Shown in pieces: positions 34,099 through 43,712 of a DNA stretch of 64,000 nt. The position numbers and the translations under genes are program-made. Position 1 is the stretch's first letter. Every line of letters starts with the position of its first letter. This DNA comes from an uncultured Rothia sp. (GTDB lineage: Bacteria > Actinomycetota > Actinomycetes > Actinomycetales > Micrococcaceae), in the NCBI GenBank assembly GCA_946221065.1, contig CAMIIO010000003.1:196025-260024 (forward strand), in the 5' to 3' direction. Under the pieces are notes generated by a model. It saw only the letters and a list, made by a program, of their open reading frames with translations, was not told the DNA's origin and ran no database searches.

Positions 34099-34664
34099 GC
34101 TCACGCTATAGTTCTCCGGGAAAAATCACGCTAGGTTCGTTACTCCTTGCCGGAGCAACCTTTGCCACTACGCTACCCACCTGGGTACACGCGCAGGTGA
34201 ACGCCGTTGCCGAATCCCAGGTAGATGTGAGTGGTGCCGACGCCGCACCCGCCGTCACCTCGCTGGCTTTAGTATTCCTTGCCGCCACCGTCGCGGTGCG
34301 CATTGCCGGCCCCGTGGTGCGCTGGGTGATTTGCGGAATCATGGCGCTGGCCTCGCTGGGCATGATTGGCTCCATTATCTCCGTGATACTGAACCCCGCC
34401 GCGGCAACGCTCACCGAAGTGGGTAAGGCAACCGGAATGACCGGCGCGCAGGGAACCTTCACCCTCACCGCCCTACCCTGGATAGCCCTAACACTGGCGG
34501 TGCTCCTGCTAGCGCAATCCATCTGGACGGCACTTGCCTCCCGCTCTTGGGCAACCCGACGCAAATACGAACGTAAAATTCATCATGCGAAAGAAGACCT
34601 CGACGAAATTGACACCTGGGACTCATTCACCGCAGGCGAAGACCCCACAGTCCAACAAAAATAA
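34095..34664 (+). CDS. Trp-operon-associated membrane protein
   Basis: A 189-residue protein with four probable helices (about 12-30, 51-70, 75-98, 125-146) and an acidic tail. Order, location after trpE, and the tail DTWDSFTAGEDPT match the Trp_oprn_chp family (TIGR02234) found only in actinobacterial trp operons. Function unknown; a role in transport or membrane association of Trp synthesis has been a guess. ATG overlaps the trpE stop (ATGA). Confidence 0.85.
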   Translation: MSSRYSSPGKITLGSLLLAGATFATTLPTWVHAQVNAVAESQVDVSGADAAPAVTSLALVFLAATVAVRIAGPVVRWVICGIMALASLGMIGSIISVILNPAAATLTEVGKATGMTGAQGTFTLTALPWIALTLAVLLLAQSIWTALASRSWATRRKYERKIHHAKEDLDEIDTWDSFTAGEDPTVQQK

Positions 34665-34821
34665 TCTTCACCACAGCTCAAGAAACATGAGACACCCCTT
34701 GCGTTAAACCCGGCAAAGGTGAAAACATAGACCCAAATGAACCCCGGCGCAGGTTTTTCGCATAGAATCTATATGAAGAGCATCACCGCCACGGCGGTTC
34801 ATACACGTTCAAGGAGAAAAA

Positions 34822-35073
34822 ATGGCTGATAAGCAGAATGTGCTTACTCCCTCCCTTCCTTACCCCAACCACGGCAACACCGTTGCAGCCTGGGGTTTGA
34901 CTATTGTTACCCTCGTGGGCGCAATCATCGCCGCCATCGGATTTGATTCCTTCCATAAGCCCCTCATGATTGCAGGCGGGGCGGTCATGGTTCTTGGCGT
35001 CATCGTGGGCCTCGTTTTGCGTTCCATGGGTTACGGCCAGGGTGGTTCTAAGACAAAATACAAGCACCACTAA
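34822..35073 (+). CDS. HGxxPAAW-type small membrane protein
   Basis: An 83-residue protein with two transmembrane helices (about 24-41 and 48-66). It matches the actinobacterial HGxxPAAW family found next to trp genes. The signature here reads HGNTVAAWG, so the usual Pro is a Val. The tail MGYGQGGSKTKYKHH is basic and typical. AAGGAG precedes the ATG. A terminator follows before trpC. The function is unknown. Confidence 0.85.
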   Translation: MADKQNVLTPSLPYPNHGNTVAAWGLTIVTLVGAIIAAIGFDSFHKPLMIAGGAVMVLGVIVGLVLRSMGYGQGGSKTKYKHH

Positions 35074-35091
35074 AGCACCACAACTTTTGAT

Positions 35092-35124
35092 AAGCGCCTC
35101 GCTCCATAGCGGGGCGCTTCTTTC
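35092..35124 (+). terminator. Intrinsic terminator upstream of trpC
   Basis: A 12-bp stem with one G-T pair (AAGCGCCTCGCT/AGCGGGGCGCTT), CCAT loop, and CTTTC tail. It may limit read-through from trpE into trpC. Confidence 0.75.
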
Positions 35125-35148
35125 ATCACGGGAGTGAAATTTTTAGCA

Positions 35149-35982
35149 ATGGCTACTGTTCTAGACGAGATTATTGCCGGCGTGCGAGAAGATATGCACG
35201 AACGGATGGCGCAGGTTCCCCTAACAGAACTCAAACGCTTAGCAGCAGAGCGCGAACCTGCCTTAGACGCGCTTGCAGCTCTACGCGGTGCCGGAACCGA
35301 CGCCGGCACGGCAGGCGTGCAGGTGATTTCTGAGGTCAAACGTTCCTCACCATCAAAAGGTGCGCTCTCCGAGATTCCCGACCCTGCCGAACTAGCTGCC
35401 GCATATGAGGCAGGCGGTGCGGCAGCTATTTCGGTACTTACCGAACAGCGCCGCTTTGGTGGATCCCTGGCAGATTTGCAGGCAGTACGCCAGCACGTGA
35501 GCATTCCTGTGCTACGCAAAGACTTCACGGTGGATGAATACCAGATCTGGGAAGCCCGCGCCTACGGGGCAGACCTGGTACTCCTCATTGTGGCGGCACT
35601 CGATGACGCCACGCTCCGCCGGTTCTATGACCTCACCCACGAACTGGGAATGAACGCGCTGGTGGAAACCCACACGCCCGAAGAAATTGAGCGGGCAAAA
35701 AAGCTGGGCGCCAAAATTGTCGGGGTCAACGTGCGCAACCTGAAAACCCTTGAGGTAGATAACGCAAATTTTGCCAGGCTCGCGCAACACCTACCGGCGG
35801 ACGCCGTCATGGTAGCAGAATCCGGGGTAAGCGGCCCCGCCGACGTTGCCGAGTACGCACGCCACGGCGCGCAAGCCGTACTGGTGGGCGAGGCGCTGGT
35901 GAAATCCGGTGAGCCTACCGAATCTGTGCGAGCGTTCCGCGAAGCCGGTGAGGCCGCGCGTCGAACCTTTTTAGCACAGTAA
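35149..35982 (+). CDS. trpC: Indole-3-glycerol phosphate synthase
   Basis: Closes the indole ring from CdRP. The 277-residue TIM barrel shows VLDEIIAGVREDMHERM, VISEVKRSSPSKG, VLRKDFTVDEYQ, VGVNVRNLKTLEVD, and VAESGVSGPADV. The ATG at 35149 matches the family N-terminus. A GTG 15 nt earlier is nearer GGGAG, but its extra residues (KFLA) are not typical. It follows the terminator and is 40 nt before trpB. Confidence 0.95.
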   Translation: MATVLDEIIAGVREDMHERMAQVPLTELKRLAAEREPALDALAALRGAGTDAGTAGVQVISEVKRSSPSKGALSEIPDPAELAAAYEAGGAAAISVLTEQRRFGGSLADLQAVRQHVSIPVLRKDFTVDEYQIWEARAYGADLVLLIVAALDDATLRRFYDLTHELGMNALVETHTPEEIERAKKLGAKIVGVNVRNLKTLEVDNANFARLAQHLPADAVMVAESGVSGPADVAEYARHGAQAVLVGEALVKSGEPTESVRAFREAGEAARRTFLAQ

Positions 35983-36022
35983 CCAACCGAACCGAACAAA
36001 TATGCAGATGGAGGCGGATAGC

Positions 36023-37354
36023 ATGAGCGAAAATTTGGTAGATAACTTTTTGAATGCCCCGGCGGAAGGCTCGTTAAAAAACGCGCCCGGTCCCTATTTT
36101 GGGCAATACGGCGGGCAATGGATGCCCGAATCCCTCATGGCAGCCATGGAGGAACTCGAAGAAACATTCAACAAGGCGAAGGAAGACGAGGAATTTCTGG
36201 CAGAATTCCAGCGTCTTTCCCGCGAATACTCTAACCGTCCATCCCTGCTCACAGAGGTGCCCCGCTTTTCACAACATGGTGGGGGAGTGCGCTTCTTCTT
36301 GAAACGCGAGGATTTAAACCATACCGGCTCCCACAAAATCAATAATGTGATGGGGCAGGCGCTACTGGCGAAGAAGATGGGCAAGACCCGCCTGATTGCC
36401 GAGACGGGCGCGGGCCAGCACGGCGTGGCAACCGCAACCGCAGCTGCCCTCTTCGGCATGGAATGCGTGGTATATATGGGTGAAGAAGACACTGAACGCC
36501 AAGCCCTCAACGTTGCCCGCATGCAACTACTCGGTGCCACGGTAATTGCCGTACAAACTGGCTCCCGAACCCTCAAAGAGGCCATTAACGAGGCACTACG
36601 CGACTGGGTAGCGAACGTGGACACCACCCACGATCTGCTGGGCACAGCAGCCGGGGCCCACCCCTTCCCAGCCATGGTACGTTTCTTCCACGACGCCATC
36701 GGCACCGAAGCACGCGAACAGCTCCTTGAAGCCACCGGCAAACTTCCCGACGGCGTCGCCGCCTGCGTGGGCGGCGGATCCAACGCAATCGGCATGTTCC
36801 ATGCTTTCCTCGACGACCCCACGGTCAAAATCTACGGCTTCGAAGCCGGCGGCGACGGCGTAGACACTCCCCGCCACGCAGCCACCATCAACCTTGGGCG
36901 CCCCGGAGTGCTCCACGGCGCAATGACCTACCTCATGCAGGATGAAGACGGCCAGATTATCGAATCGCACTCAATCTCCGCCGGGCTGGACTACCCCGGA
37001 GTGGGCCCCGAACACTCCTACCTGAACGACATCGGGCGCGTGAGCTATCAGCCCGTTACCGATACCGAAGCAATGGATGCCCTGCGCCTGCTGTGCCAAA
37101 CCGAAGGCATTATTCCCGCCCTCGAATCCGCGCATGCGCTCGCCGGCGCCCTGCGGGTAGCAAACGAGTGGGCCGCGGAAGACCCCGAACACGCACACGA
37201 GAAAATTATGGTGGTATGTCTATCCGGACGCGGGGACAAGGATATGTCTACCGCGCTCGAATGGTTTGGTTTGGGCAAGGCGATTCCTAGCTTGTCCCTT
37301 AACACCGGCAATACCGAGGCAACCCAGGACAACGCAGAGAAGGCAGGGGAGTAA
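36023..37354 (+). CDS. trpB: Tryptophan synthase beta chain
   Basis: Joins indole and serine, PLP-dependent, in complex with TrpA. The 443 residues show GPYFGQYGGQWMPESL, PLP Lys in HTGSHKINNVMGQALL, ETGAGQHGVATATAAA, and VGGGSNAIGMF for the phosphate. ATG 36023 with GGAGG 8 nt upstream is preferred to the in-frame ATG at 36002, which lies in the Shine-Dalgarno region. It is 4 nt before trpA. Confidence 0.97.
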   Translation: MSENLVDNFLNAPAEGSLKNAPGPYFGQYGGQWMPESLMAAMEELEETFNKAKEDEEFLAEFQRLSREYSNRPSLLTEVPRFSQHGGGVRFFLKREDLNHTGSHKINNVMGQALLAKKMGKTRLIAETGAGQHGVATATAAALFGMECVVYMGEEDTERQALNVARMQLLGATVIAVQTGSRTLKEAINEALRDWVANVDTTHDLLGTAAGAHPFPAMVRFFHDAIGTEAREQLLEATGKLPDGVAACVGGGSNAIGMFHAFLDDPTVKIYGFEAGGDGVDTPRHAATINLGRPGVLHGAMTYLMQDEDGQIIESHSISAGLDYPGVGPEHSYLNDIGRVSYQPVTDTEAMDALRLLCQTEGIIPALESAHALAGALRVANEWAAEDPEHAHEKIMVVCLSGRGDKDMSTALEWFGLGKAIPSLSLNTGNTEATQDNAEKAGE

Positions 37355-37358
37355 ACGA

Positions 37359-38213
37359 ATGACGTATCAAGATCGGCAACACGGTGCCGCACAATTCTCG
37401 GTGCTGGAGAAGAACTTTCCTCAGCCCAATCCGAACTCCACGCTTAAAGCTAAGCTCGATGAGTGTGCCGAGCGTGGCACGGCGGCGCTCATCGGCTACC
37501 TACCGGTGGGTTATCCCACGGTGGACGAATCCATTGCCGCAGCTATTGAACTGGGCAACAATGGTGCAGACGTGATTGAGCTGGGCATTCCGTACACGGA
37601 TCCGGTGATGGACGGGCCGGTGATTCAGCGCGCCACCGAACAGGCGATTGCTAACGGCTTCCGCTTGAAGGATGTGTTCCGCGCGGTTCGGGAAATTACC
37701 GAGGCAACCGACGCCGTCGTGGTGGTAATGACCTATTGGAATCCCGTGTTGCGCTACGGTGTAGAGAATTTTGCCCGCGATCTTGCCCGGGCAGGGGGAG
37801 CGGGAATCATCACCCCGGACTTGGTTCCGGATGAGGCTTCCGCCTGGTTTGACGCCTCAGATAAGTACGGGCTGGACCGTATTTTCTTGGCAGCTATTTC
37901 TAGCTCGACCGAGCGTTTGCACCTGGTATCTCAGGCATCCTCGGGCTTTGTCTACGCCGTGTCCGTGATGGGTGTGACGGGCGCGCGTTCTTCGGTGAAC
38001 ACCGCAGCTCAGACTCTGGTGGAGGATTTACGTGCCGCCGGCGCACCCCGCGCCTGCGTGGGATTAGGCGTATCCAAACGCGAACACGTCGAGGAAATCG
38101 GTGCCTACGCCGACGGCGTGATTGTAGGTACTGCCCTAGTAAAAGCCCTAAGCGAAGGCGGTCCGGCGGCAGTTGGCGCACTTACCCGTGAACTGGCGGG
38201 GAGAGCCGAGTGA
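37359..38213 (+). CDS. trpA: Tryptophan synthase alpha chain
   Basis: Cleaves indole-3-glycerol phosphate to indole, channelled to TrpB. The 284 residues have an N-terminal extension before the barrel, then YLPVGYPTVDESI, catalytic Glu and Asp in ADVIELGIPYTDPVMDGPVIQ, and VGLGVSKREHVEE. CAGGGGAG precedes ATG 37359. The stop overlaps lgt by 4 nt (GTGA). Confidence 0.96.
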   Translation: MTYQDRQHGAAQFSVLEKNFPQPNPNSTLKAKLDECAERGTAALIGYLPVGYPTVDESIAAAIELGNNGADVIELGIPYTDPVMDGPVIQRATEQAIANGFRLKDVFRAVREITEATDAVVVVMTYWNPVLRYGVENFARDLARAGGAGIITPDLVPDEASAWFDASDKYGLDRIFLAAISSSTERLHLVSQASSGFVYAVSVMGVTGARSSVNTAAQTLVEDLRAAGAPRACVGLGVSKREHVEEIGAYADGVIVGTALVKALSEGGPAAVGALTRELAGRAE

Positions 38214-39091
38214 ACGGGCTAATGTTCCCGGTGGCGGTTCAGGCGTCTATTCCTTCGCCCTCGGTGAGTTCCTTCTCTTTGGGGCCGCTGACTGTGCGTT
38301 TTTATGCGCTATGTATTCTTGCCGGAATTTTTGTGGCGATATGGTTGGCGTCCAAACGCTGGGTGGCAGCGGGGGAGAACCCCGATAATGTCTGGGATAT
38401 TGGTTTGTGGGCGATTCCCGCGGGCTTTATCGGTGCCCGCGCCTACCACGTACTGATCACGGATCCCGCCACCTATTTTGGTCCCGGTGCAGATCCGTGG
38501 GGTTGGGCAAAAATCTGGGAAGGTGGCATCGGCATTATGGGCGCCATCTCCGGAGGCGCGCTCGGAGCCTGGATCGCCTGCCGTCTTCTCAAGATTTCCC
38601 TACCCAAATTTGCCGACGCCGTCGCCCCCGGAATCCTATTAGCTCAGGCAATTGGTCGCTGGGGTAACTGGTTTAACCAGGAACTCTTCGGCAAACCTAC
38701 AACCTTGCCCTGGGGATTGGAGATTGACCCGAACTCCTATAATTTCCCTGGTCAATACGCTCCCGGTACGCTCTTCCATCCCACGTTTCTCTACGAGTCC
38801 ATCTGGAATGTGATCGGCGTTATCGTGTTGCTGACCGTGGGTAAAAAACTGGCGCATAACGTGGGGCAAACCTTCTGGCTGTATGTGCTCTGGTACTCAG
38901 TAGGTAGGCTCTTGATTGAGCTGTTCTTGCGCATTGATACCCCGCACCTGATTCTGGGGTTGCGCGTACACGTGTGGACCTCCGGTTTCTTGCTCCTGTT
39001 AAGCGTTGCGGGAATGTTGATTTCCGGTGCGCGAGCAAAGAAAAAAAGCGAAGCAGCGGCTGAAAACGATGCTGCTAGTATCGCCGTCTAA
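38210..39091 (+). CDS. lgt: Prolipoprotein diacylglyceryl transferase
   Basis: Transfers diacylglycerol to the lipobox Cys of lipoproteins in the membrane. The 293 residues have seven probable helices and the signature GRWGNWFNQELFG; RFYALCILAGIFV and GARAYHVLITD precede it. GTG 38210 overlaps the trpA stop. Linkage of lgt to trpA is common in actinobacteria. The lipoproteins in this window (25706, 63120) are likely substrates. Confidence 0.95.
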   Translation: MNGLMFPVAVQASIPSPSVSSFSLGPLTVRFYALCILAGIFVAIWLASKRWVAAGENPDNVWDIGLWAIPAGFIGARAYHVLITDPATYFGPGADPWGWAKIWEGGIGIMGAISGGALGAWIACRLLKISLPKFADAVAPGILLAQAIGRWGNWFNQELFGKPTTLPWGLEIDPNSYNFPGQYAPGTLFHPTFLYESIWNVIGVIVLLTVGKKLAHNVGQTFWLYVLWYSVGRLLIELFLRIDTPHLILGLRVHVWTSGFLLLLSVAGMLISGARAKKKSEAAAENDAASIAV

Positions 39092-39121
39092 CACTGCTCT
39101 TGGCAAGATAACCTGTTACTC

Positions 39122-39169
39122 CAAGACCTCCACTGACTCTTCTAGATGAGGAGAATGGTGGAGGTCTTG
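39122..39169 (+). terminator. Probable terminator of the trp-lgt operon
   Basis: Perfect 12-bp outer arms (CAAGACCTCCAC/GTGGAGGTCTTG) with a partly paired 24-nt interior. The T tail is poor, so the call rests on the hairpin and its place 31 nt after lgt. Confidence 0.55.
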
Positions 39170-39280
39170 TGCTGTCTACAGCAAAAGCATATCTACCGGA
39201 TGAATGACTGGAAGAGAGCTTTCTGCCCCAAAACAAAAATGCGCAGACAGTCGTGAAACAAAAGTCAATAGAGGGTGTCT

Positions 39281-39309
39281 TTGACGGCAAAATAAACTAA
39301 GGTTAGTTA
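39281..39309 (+). promoter_or_regulatory. Promoter with overlapping palindromic operator before the M20 amidohydrolase
   Basis: TTGACG (39281-39286) and TAGTTA (39304-39309) are 17 nt apart. The palindrome AACTAAGGTTAGTT (39295-39308) covers the spacer and the -10, as a repressor site would. Its TAAGGTTAG half resembles a DtxR/IdeR half-site, but the other half fits poorly. Confidence 0.5.
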
Positions 39310-39352
39310 CCACTGCCTAGCCATATACACCCTCAGAGGAGAGCCACCTTCT

Positions 39353-40705
39353 ATGACAGACAGCTACCGCGAACCATCTCACGCCTACCTCAACATCATC
39401 TCCGATGAAGCAACACACTTCGCAAAAACCACCGAACACGAATTTACCCACAACTATCCCGGTGCCTCAGAACAGCTTCACCACCGCCTTGAAGAACTCA
39501 TCAAGGAACAAAGCGACACAACGATTTCCGTAGCCCAACAAATCCACGCAAACCCGCAAACCGCCTTTAAAGAAGTTCACGCGGCTCAACTTATCGCTAC
39601 CACCCTCACTAACTACGGAATCCCCACAGAACCCGGAGCCTACTCACTGGCAACGGCACTGCACGCCGAAGTTAGCTCAGCAAACTACAACCCAAAGCAA
39701 CACCCCACCATAGCCATCCTCGCCGAATACGACGCGCTCCCAGAAATCGGCCACGCCTGCGGACACAACCTCATCACAGCCAGCGGACTCGGTGCCTTCA
39801 CAGCCCTAGTCGCGCTCATTAAAGAGAACCCCACCGCGTTTTCCGGGCGTATTAAATTCCTCGGCACCCCCGCAGAAGAAGGACATTCCGGCAAAGAATA
39901 TATGGCTCAGGCCGGTGCCTTTGACGACGTCGACGCCGCCATTATGATCCACCCCTTCACCTCGGACACCGCGCAGGTTACCTGGATTGGACGGCGCACC
40001 CTCACCGTCACTTTCACCGGCAAGGCAGCACACGCCTCCTCACAACCCTTCATGGGAGTCAACGCACTCGATGCCGCCTCCCTCGCATACCAGGGCATTG
40101 GACTACTACGCCAGCAGATGCCCAGCTCTGACAGAGTTCATGCCGTCATTGCAGAAGGCGGAACCCGCGCCTCTATCATTACCGAGAACGCAACTATGAA
40201 CCTCTACGTGCGTTCAAAATACCCCGAAACCCTTCAAGACCTCTCCGAAAAGGTAGAGAACGTGATGCGCGGTGCCGCACTCATGACCGGCTGCGGGGTA
40301 GACATTCAATGGGACGCCGTACCCGCCTCCCTTCCCGTGCGCACCAACCAGACCCTCACCGATCTCTGGGTTCGCGCCCAACGCCGTCGCGGAAAAAACC
40401 CGCAAGCCTTCGGATCCGTCCCGGATACCCTGGCCGCCTCCACCGACTTTGGCAACGTGAGCTACCGAGTGCCCGGCATTCACCCCGTTATCCAAACGGC
40501 ACCGGAAAGCTCCGCGCTGCATACCCGAGACTTTGCCGAGTACGCTAACACCGAGCAAGCCTACGCCACCGCAATTGACGCCGCCTACTCCCTGGCCGCC
40601 GTTGCACTCGACTACTGCACCAACCCGCAAATAGCCAGTGATGCCACCACAGAATTTGAAGCCGCCGGCGGAGCCACCACACCCGCCGACTTCTTCGACC
40701 ACTAA
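39353..40705 (+). CDS. M20-family amidohydrolase (AbgB-like)
   Basis: A 450-residue zinc peptidase/amidase of the M20D group. It shows AILAEYDALPEIGHACGHNL (metal ligands), GTPAEEGHSGKEYM (catalytic Glu), HPFTSDT, and the dimerisation-domain segment GKAAHASSQPFMGVNALDA. Direct linkage to an AbgT transporter points to p-aminobenzoyl-glutamate or a similar N-acyl amino acid as substrate. No AbgA partner is adjacent, so it may act as a homomer. It is first in a two-gene operon with a palindromic operator at its promoter. Confidence 0.87.
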   Translation: MTDSYREPSHAYLNIISDEATHFAKTTEHEFTHNYPGASEQLHHRLEELIKEQSDTTISVAQQIHANPQTAFKEVHAAQLIATTLTNYGIPTEPGAYSLATALHAEVSSANYNPKQHPTIAILAEYDALPEIGHACGHNLITASGLGAFTALVALIKENPTAFSGRIKFLGTPAEEGHSGKEYMAQAGAFDDVDAAIMIHPFTSDTAQVTWIGRRTLTVTFTGKAAHASSQPFMGVNALDAASLAYQGIGLLRQQMPSSDRVHAVIAEGGTRASIITENATMNLYVRSKYPETLQDLSEKVENVMRGAALMTGCGVDIQWDAVPASLPVRTNQTLTDLWVRAQRRRGKNPQAFGSVPDTLAASTDFGNVSYRVPGIHPVIQTAPESSALHTRDFAEYANTEQAYATAIDAAYSLAAVALDYCTNPQIASDATTEFEAAGGATTPADFFDH

Positions 40706-40740
40706 AAACAGAACACACACCAATACAACCAAGGAAACAC

Positions 40741-42379
40741 ATGAGCGCAGACACCGTGAAAAAACGGGGCGTGGGAGACAAAATCCTCACCACCATTGAA
40801 ACGGTCGGCAATAAACTCCCCGAACCGTTCAACCTCTTTATCATTTTGTTCCTCGCCACCGGCATGATCTCCACCCTCATGGCACTAGCAGGAACCACCG
40901 TCGTCGTTCCCGGCACCGATGACCCCGTGGCAATTAAGGGCCTATTCACCGGAGAAGGAATCGCCTGGTTCACCACCACCATGGGCGAGAACTACCTGGG
41001 TTTCCCGCCACTTGCTACCGTGGTGCCCATCCTGCTCGCTATCGGTATCGCCGAAAAATCCGGCTTTATCTCCGCAGCCATCTGCTTCACCATCGGCGGT
41101 ACTCCCCGATGGGCACTTGCCTACATCGTTGGCTTCGTGGGCGTAGTCGGCTCCATCATGGCAGACTCCGCCTTCGTCATCGTGCCACCGCTAGCCGCGC
41201 TCGCCTTCAAGGCAGCCGGTAAGCACCCCGTTGCCGGGCTTATCGGTGGTTTCGCCGCAGCTGGTGCCGGATATTCCACCAATATTTTTCCCACCTCGCT
41301 GGACGCTCTTTTTGCCGGTATTACCAATGCCGTCATCCCTACCGTGCCAGCACTTGCCGAGAATGCCGCAGTCGTTACCCCGATGTCCAACTACTACTTT
41401 AACGTGGTTTCGGCAATTTTCTTGGCGCTGGTTGCGGGCTTCATCATTGATAAGGTCATTGAGCCGCGTATCGAACGCGAAAACATCAGCCGCGATGAGG
41501 TGGGCACCGATGAGGAATATGACGACGCTAATCCCAGCACCCGCGCCCTACGCGCGGTGGACGACGACAGCGCCTTTACCGAGCAGAGCACTAGCGTTGA
41601 AGCCGAACTCACATCCACCGAGAAACGAGCGCTCATCTGGGGCGTAATTGCTTTCTTGATTGCCGGTGTAGCGATGACAGCCTTCGCCCTGCTACCCGAA
41701 TCACCCTGGCGTAATGAAGAGGACGGGTTCTTGCCAAAGTCTCCGCTGATGTCTTCCATCGTATTTATTATCTTCGGACTGTTCTGTATCTCGGGTTACG
41801 CTTACGGGCGTATCGCTGGCACCATCCGTGGCATGAAAGATGTTCCGGTGCTCATGGGTGCCGCACTCAAAGACATGATTCCTTTTTTTGGTACTTGCCT
41901 TTATCTTGGGGCAGTTCATTGCGCTTTTCAACTGGTCCGGTATTGGCTCCTGGACTGCTGTGCAGGGCGCGCAGGCTTTAGAGAGCGCAGGAATTACCGG
42001 ATTCCCGGTGATTATTCTCTTTGTGCTGCTCTGCTCCTGCCTTAATCTGATTATTATTTCCGGTTCCTCCATGTGGACGCTCATGGCGGCGGTCTTTGTA
42101 CCCATGTTCGGAATCCTTGGCTATGAGCCGGCATTCATTCAGGCGGCGTTCCGCGTGGGTGACTCGGCAACCCAGGTAATGACCCCCTTGAACCCGTACA
42201 TGGTGGTACTGCTGACCATGCTCCGCAAATATGAACCCAAAGCAGGGCTGGGAACTCTCATGGCGCGCATGGTGCCCTTCGTAGTTCCCTTCTGGCTTAC
42301 GTGGATGGCGATTCTGTTTATCTTCTTTATCTTCAACATTCCCCTGGGGCCGGGAACGGGAATTATGATTAATCCATAA
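40741..42379 (+). pseudogene. abgT: AbgT-family transporter with a frameshift in a T7 run
   Basis: The first frame, starting ATG 40741, is a clear AbgT-type membrane protein (KLPEPFNLFIILFLATGMI, GFVGVVGSIMADSAFV, GAGYSTNIFPTSLD). After KDMIPFF at a run of seven T (41883-41889) it goes out of frame and ends at 42045. Removing one T gives IPFLVLAFILGQFIALFNWSG and a good match onward through GSSMWTLMAAVFVPMFGI and MTPLNPYMVVLL to the stop at 42379. The rebuilt protein would have 545 residues, the family's usual length. As read, the last 163 residues with essential helices are lost. A sequencing error or phase variation is as likely as decay. Confidence 0.88.
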
Positions 42380-42523
42380 CCGCCCATATCTAACTCGGAT
42401 AGCATGTACTTTGCTCTGAGCTAACAGAAATTACTTGCAATAAAAAGTATTTCGGGAAGTTTTCTGGCACAATCTGTGGTGTTCATACATTCTCATGATG
42501 AAGATATAAGGAGAGAATTTCCT

Positions 42524-43063
42524 ATGAAGATTGGCATTATTTTAGGTTCAACCCGCGAGGGACGGGTGGGAGAACAGGTAGCTCAGTGGGTTGCTGCGCT
42601 GGCGAACCAGCGTGACTCTGCTGCTAGCTATGAGTTGATTGATCTATTGCACTATGATTTGCCGTTCTTCACCGGTGCAGTGCCTCCTCGTGCTGTCAAG
42701 AAGCAATACAACGATGCGCGCGTTGCCAAGTGGTCAGAAAAGATCGACAGCTTTGATGGCTTTGTTTTTGTGACCCCCGAATACAACCAGTGCCCGCCTG
42801 CTCCGTTCAAGAACGCCTTTGATACCTTGGGTGAAGAATGGTCAGATAAGGGTATTGCGCTAGTTGGGTATGGCTACCACGGTGGCTTGAACTCTATGAA
42901 GGCTTGGCGGCAGATTGTCTCCGGCTTTACCAAGAACGTTGCCGAGAATCAGGTTTCTTTCAACCTGGGTAAGGAGCTGAAGGACGGTAAGTTTATTCCG
43001 GCGCAGGGCCAGGAATCTTCTGTGCATGAGGTTTTGGATGAACTGGAAGCTTTGCTGAAGTAA
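42524..43063 (+). CDS. NAD(P)H-dependent FMN reductase
   Basis: A 179-residue flavodoxin-fold reductase. The FMN phosphate loop is GSTREGRVGEQ at the N-terminus, and TPEYNQCPPAPFKNAFD is the characteristic second flavin segment. It would reduce flavin or quinone in the cytosol with NAD(P)H. ATG 42524 is preceded by AAGGAGAG; an in-frame start 48 nt earlier has none. It is convergent with the next flavodoxin-like gene. Confidence 0.9.
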   Translation: MKIGIILGSTREGRVGEQVAQWVAALANQRDSAASYELIDLLHYDLPFFTGAVPPRAVKKQYNDARVAKWSEKIDSFDGFVFVTPEYNQCPPAPFKNAFDTLGEEWSDKGIALVGYGYHGGLNSMKAWRQIVSGFTKNVAENQVSFNLGKELKDGKFIPAQGQESSVHEVLDELEALLK

Positions 43064-43083
43064 GCGCTGTAGAGGTAACAATA

Positions 43084-43123
43084 ATGCCGGTCACGAGGAA
43101 ATCTCGTGGCCGGCATCATTATT
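43084..43123. terminator. Bidirectional terminator between two flavin genes
   Basis: A 14-bp stem with one wobble (ATGCCGGTCACGAG and complement), GAAAT loop, and ATT-rich flanks on both sides, between convergent genes. Confidence 0.8.
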
Positions 43124-43133
43124 AGGAGCGTGC

Positions 43134-43712
43134 TTATTCAGCCAAGTATTTTTCTACCTGTTCTACGAGTGGCTTGATGTCTTCACGGTTGGAGTAGTCT
43201 CCACCGCCGTTGTCAAAGGACTCGATCATCTGCTTATCGTATTCGTTGGCGTGAGGCTTGAGTTTATAAGCGGTGCGGACGCCGGCAAGAACGGTTTTGT
43301 GGGTGCGTGTCATGTCGCTGAGGTCTAGTCCGCCACGGTAGTGGTAGGCGGGGCACCCTTCAATCATGTCTTTTTTGTAGCTCTTGAGCACTCGGTTATC
43401 GAGGTATTCACGCGGGTAGACGGCGGTGCCGTTGAAGGATACGGTAAAGAATGCGCGGTGAGGTACTTTGAGCATGGCTTCGCGTCGTTTACGCAGGGTG
43501 GGTGCGCCGGTGAGGAAGCCGCCGAGATAGCTTGCCCCAATAATCAAAACGTCTGCAGATTCGATGAGTTCATCAGTGGCCTCTGCAACGCTGGAAAGCT
43601 CTACTGTGGGGTTGGCGTCGAGGGCACGGAGGTCTTCTGCGATCCAGTTGGAGTAGCGTTCGGTGAAGCCGTAGTTGGAACCGTAGATAATGACTACTTT
43701 TTTGTTGCTCAC
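43134..43712 (-). CDS. Flavodoxin-domain protein
   Basis: A 192-residue protein with the flavodoxin FMN-binding loop YGSNYGFTERYSNWIAEDL and the ADVLIIGASYLGGFLTG second loop. It resembles the flavodoxin/HemG-type group. The C-terminal half, with PREYLDNRVLKSYKKD and NEYDKQMIESFDNGGGDYS, is not a motif I recognise. The role is probably electron transfer or protoporphyrinogen oxidation; not settled. Confidence 0.82.
   Translation of the reverse strand: MSNKKVVIIYGSNYGFTERYSNWIAEDLRALDANPTVELSSVAEATDELIESADVLIIGASYLGGFLTGAPTLRKRREAMLKVPHRAFFTVSFNGTAVYPREYLDNRVLKSYKKDMIEGCPAYHYRGGLDLSDMTRTHKTVLAGVRTAYKLKPHANEYDKQMIESFDNGGGDYSNREDIKPLVEQVEKYLAE

Noticed and set aside
36094..36828. 244-codon minus-strand frame opposite trpB
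   Set aside because: The plus strand holds an intact trpB with all motifs; the minus frame is Ser/Ala/Arg-rich noise.
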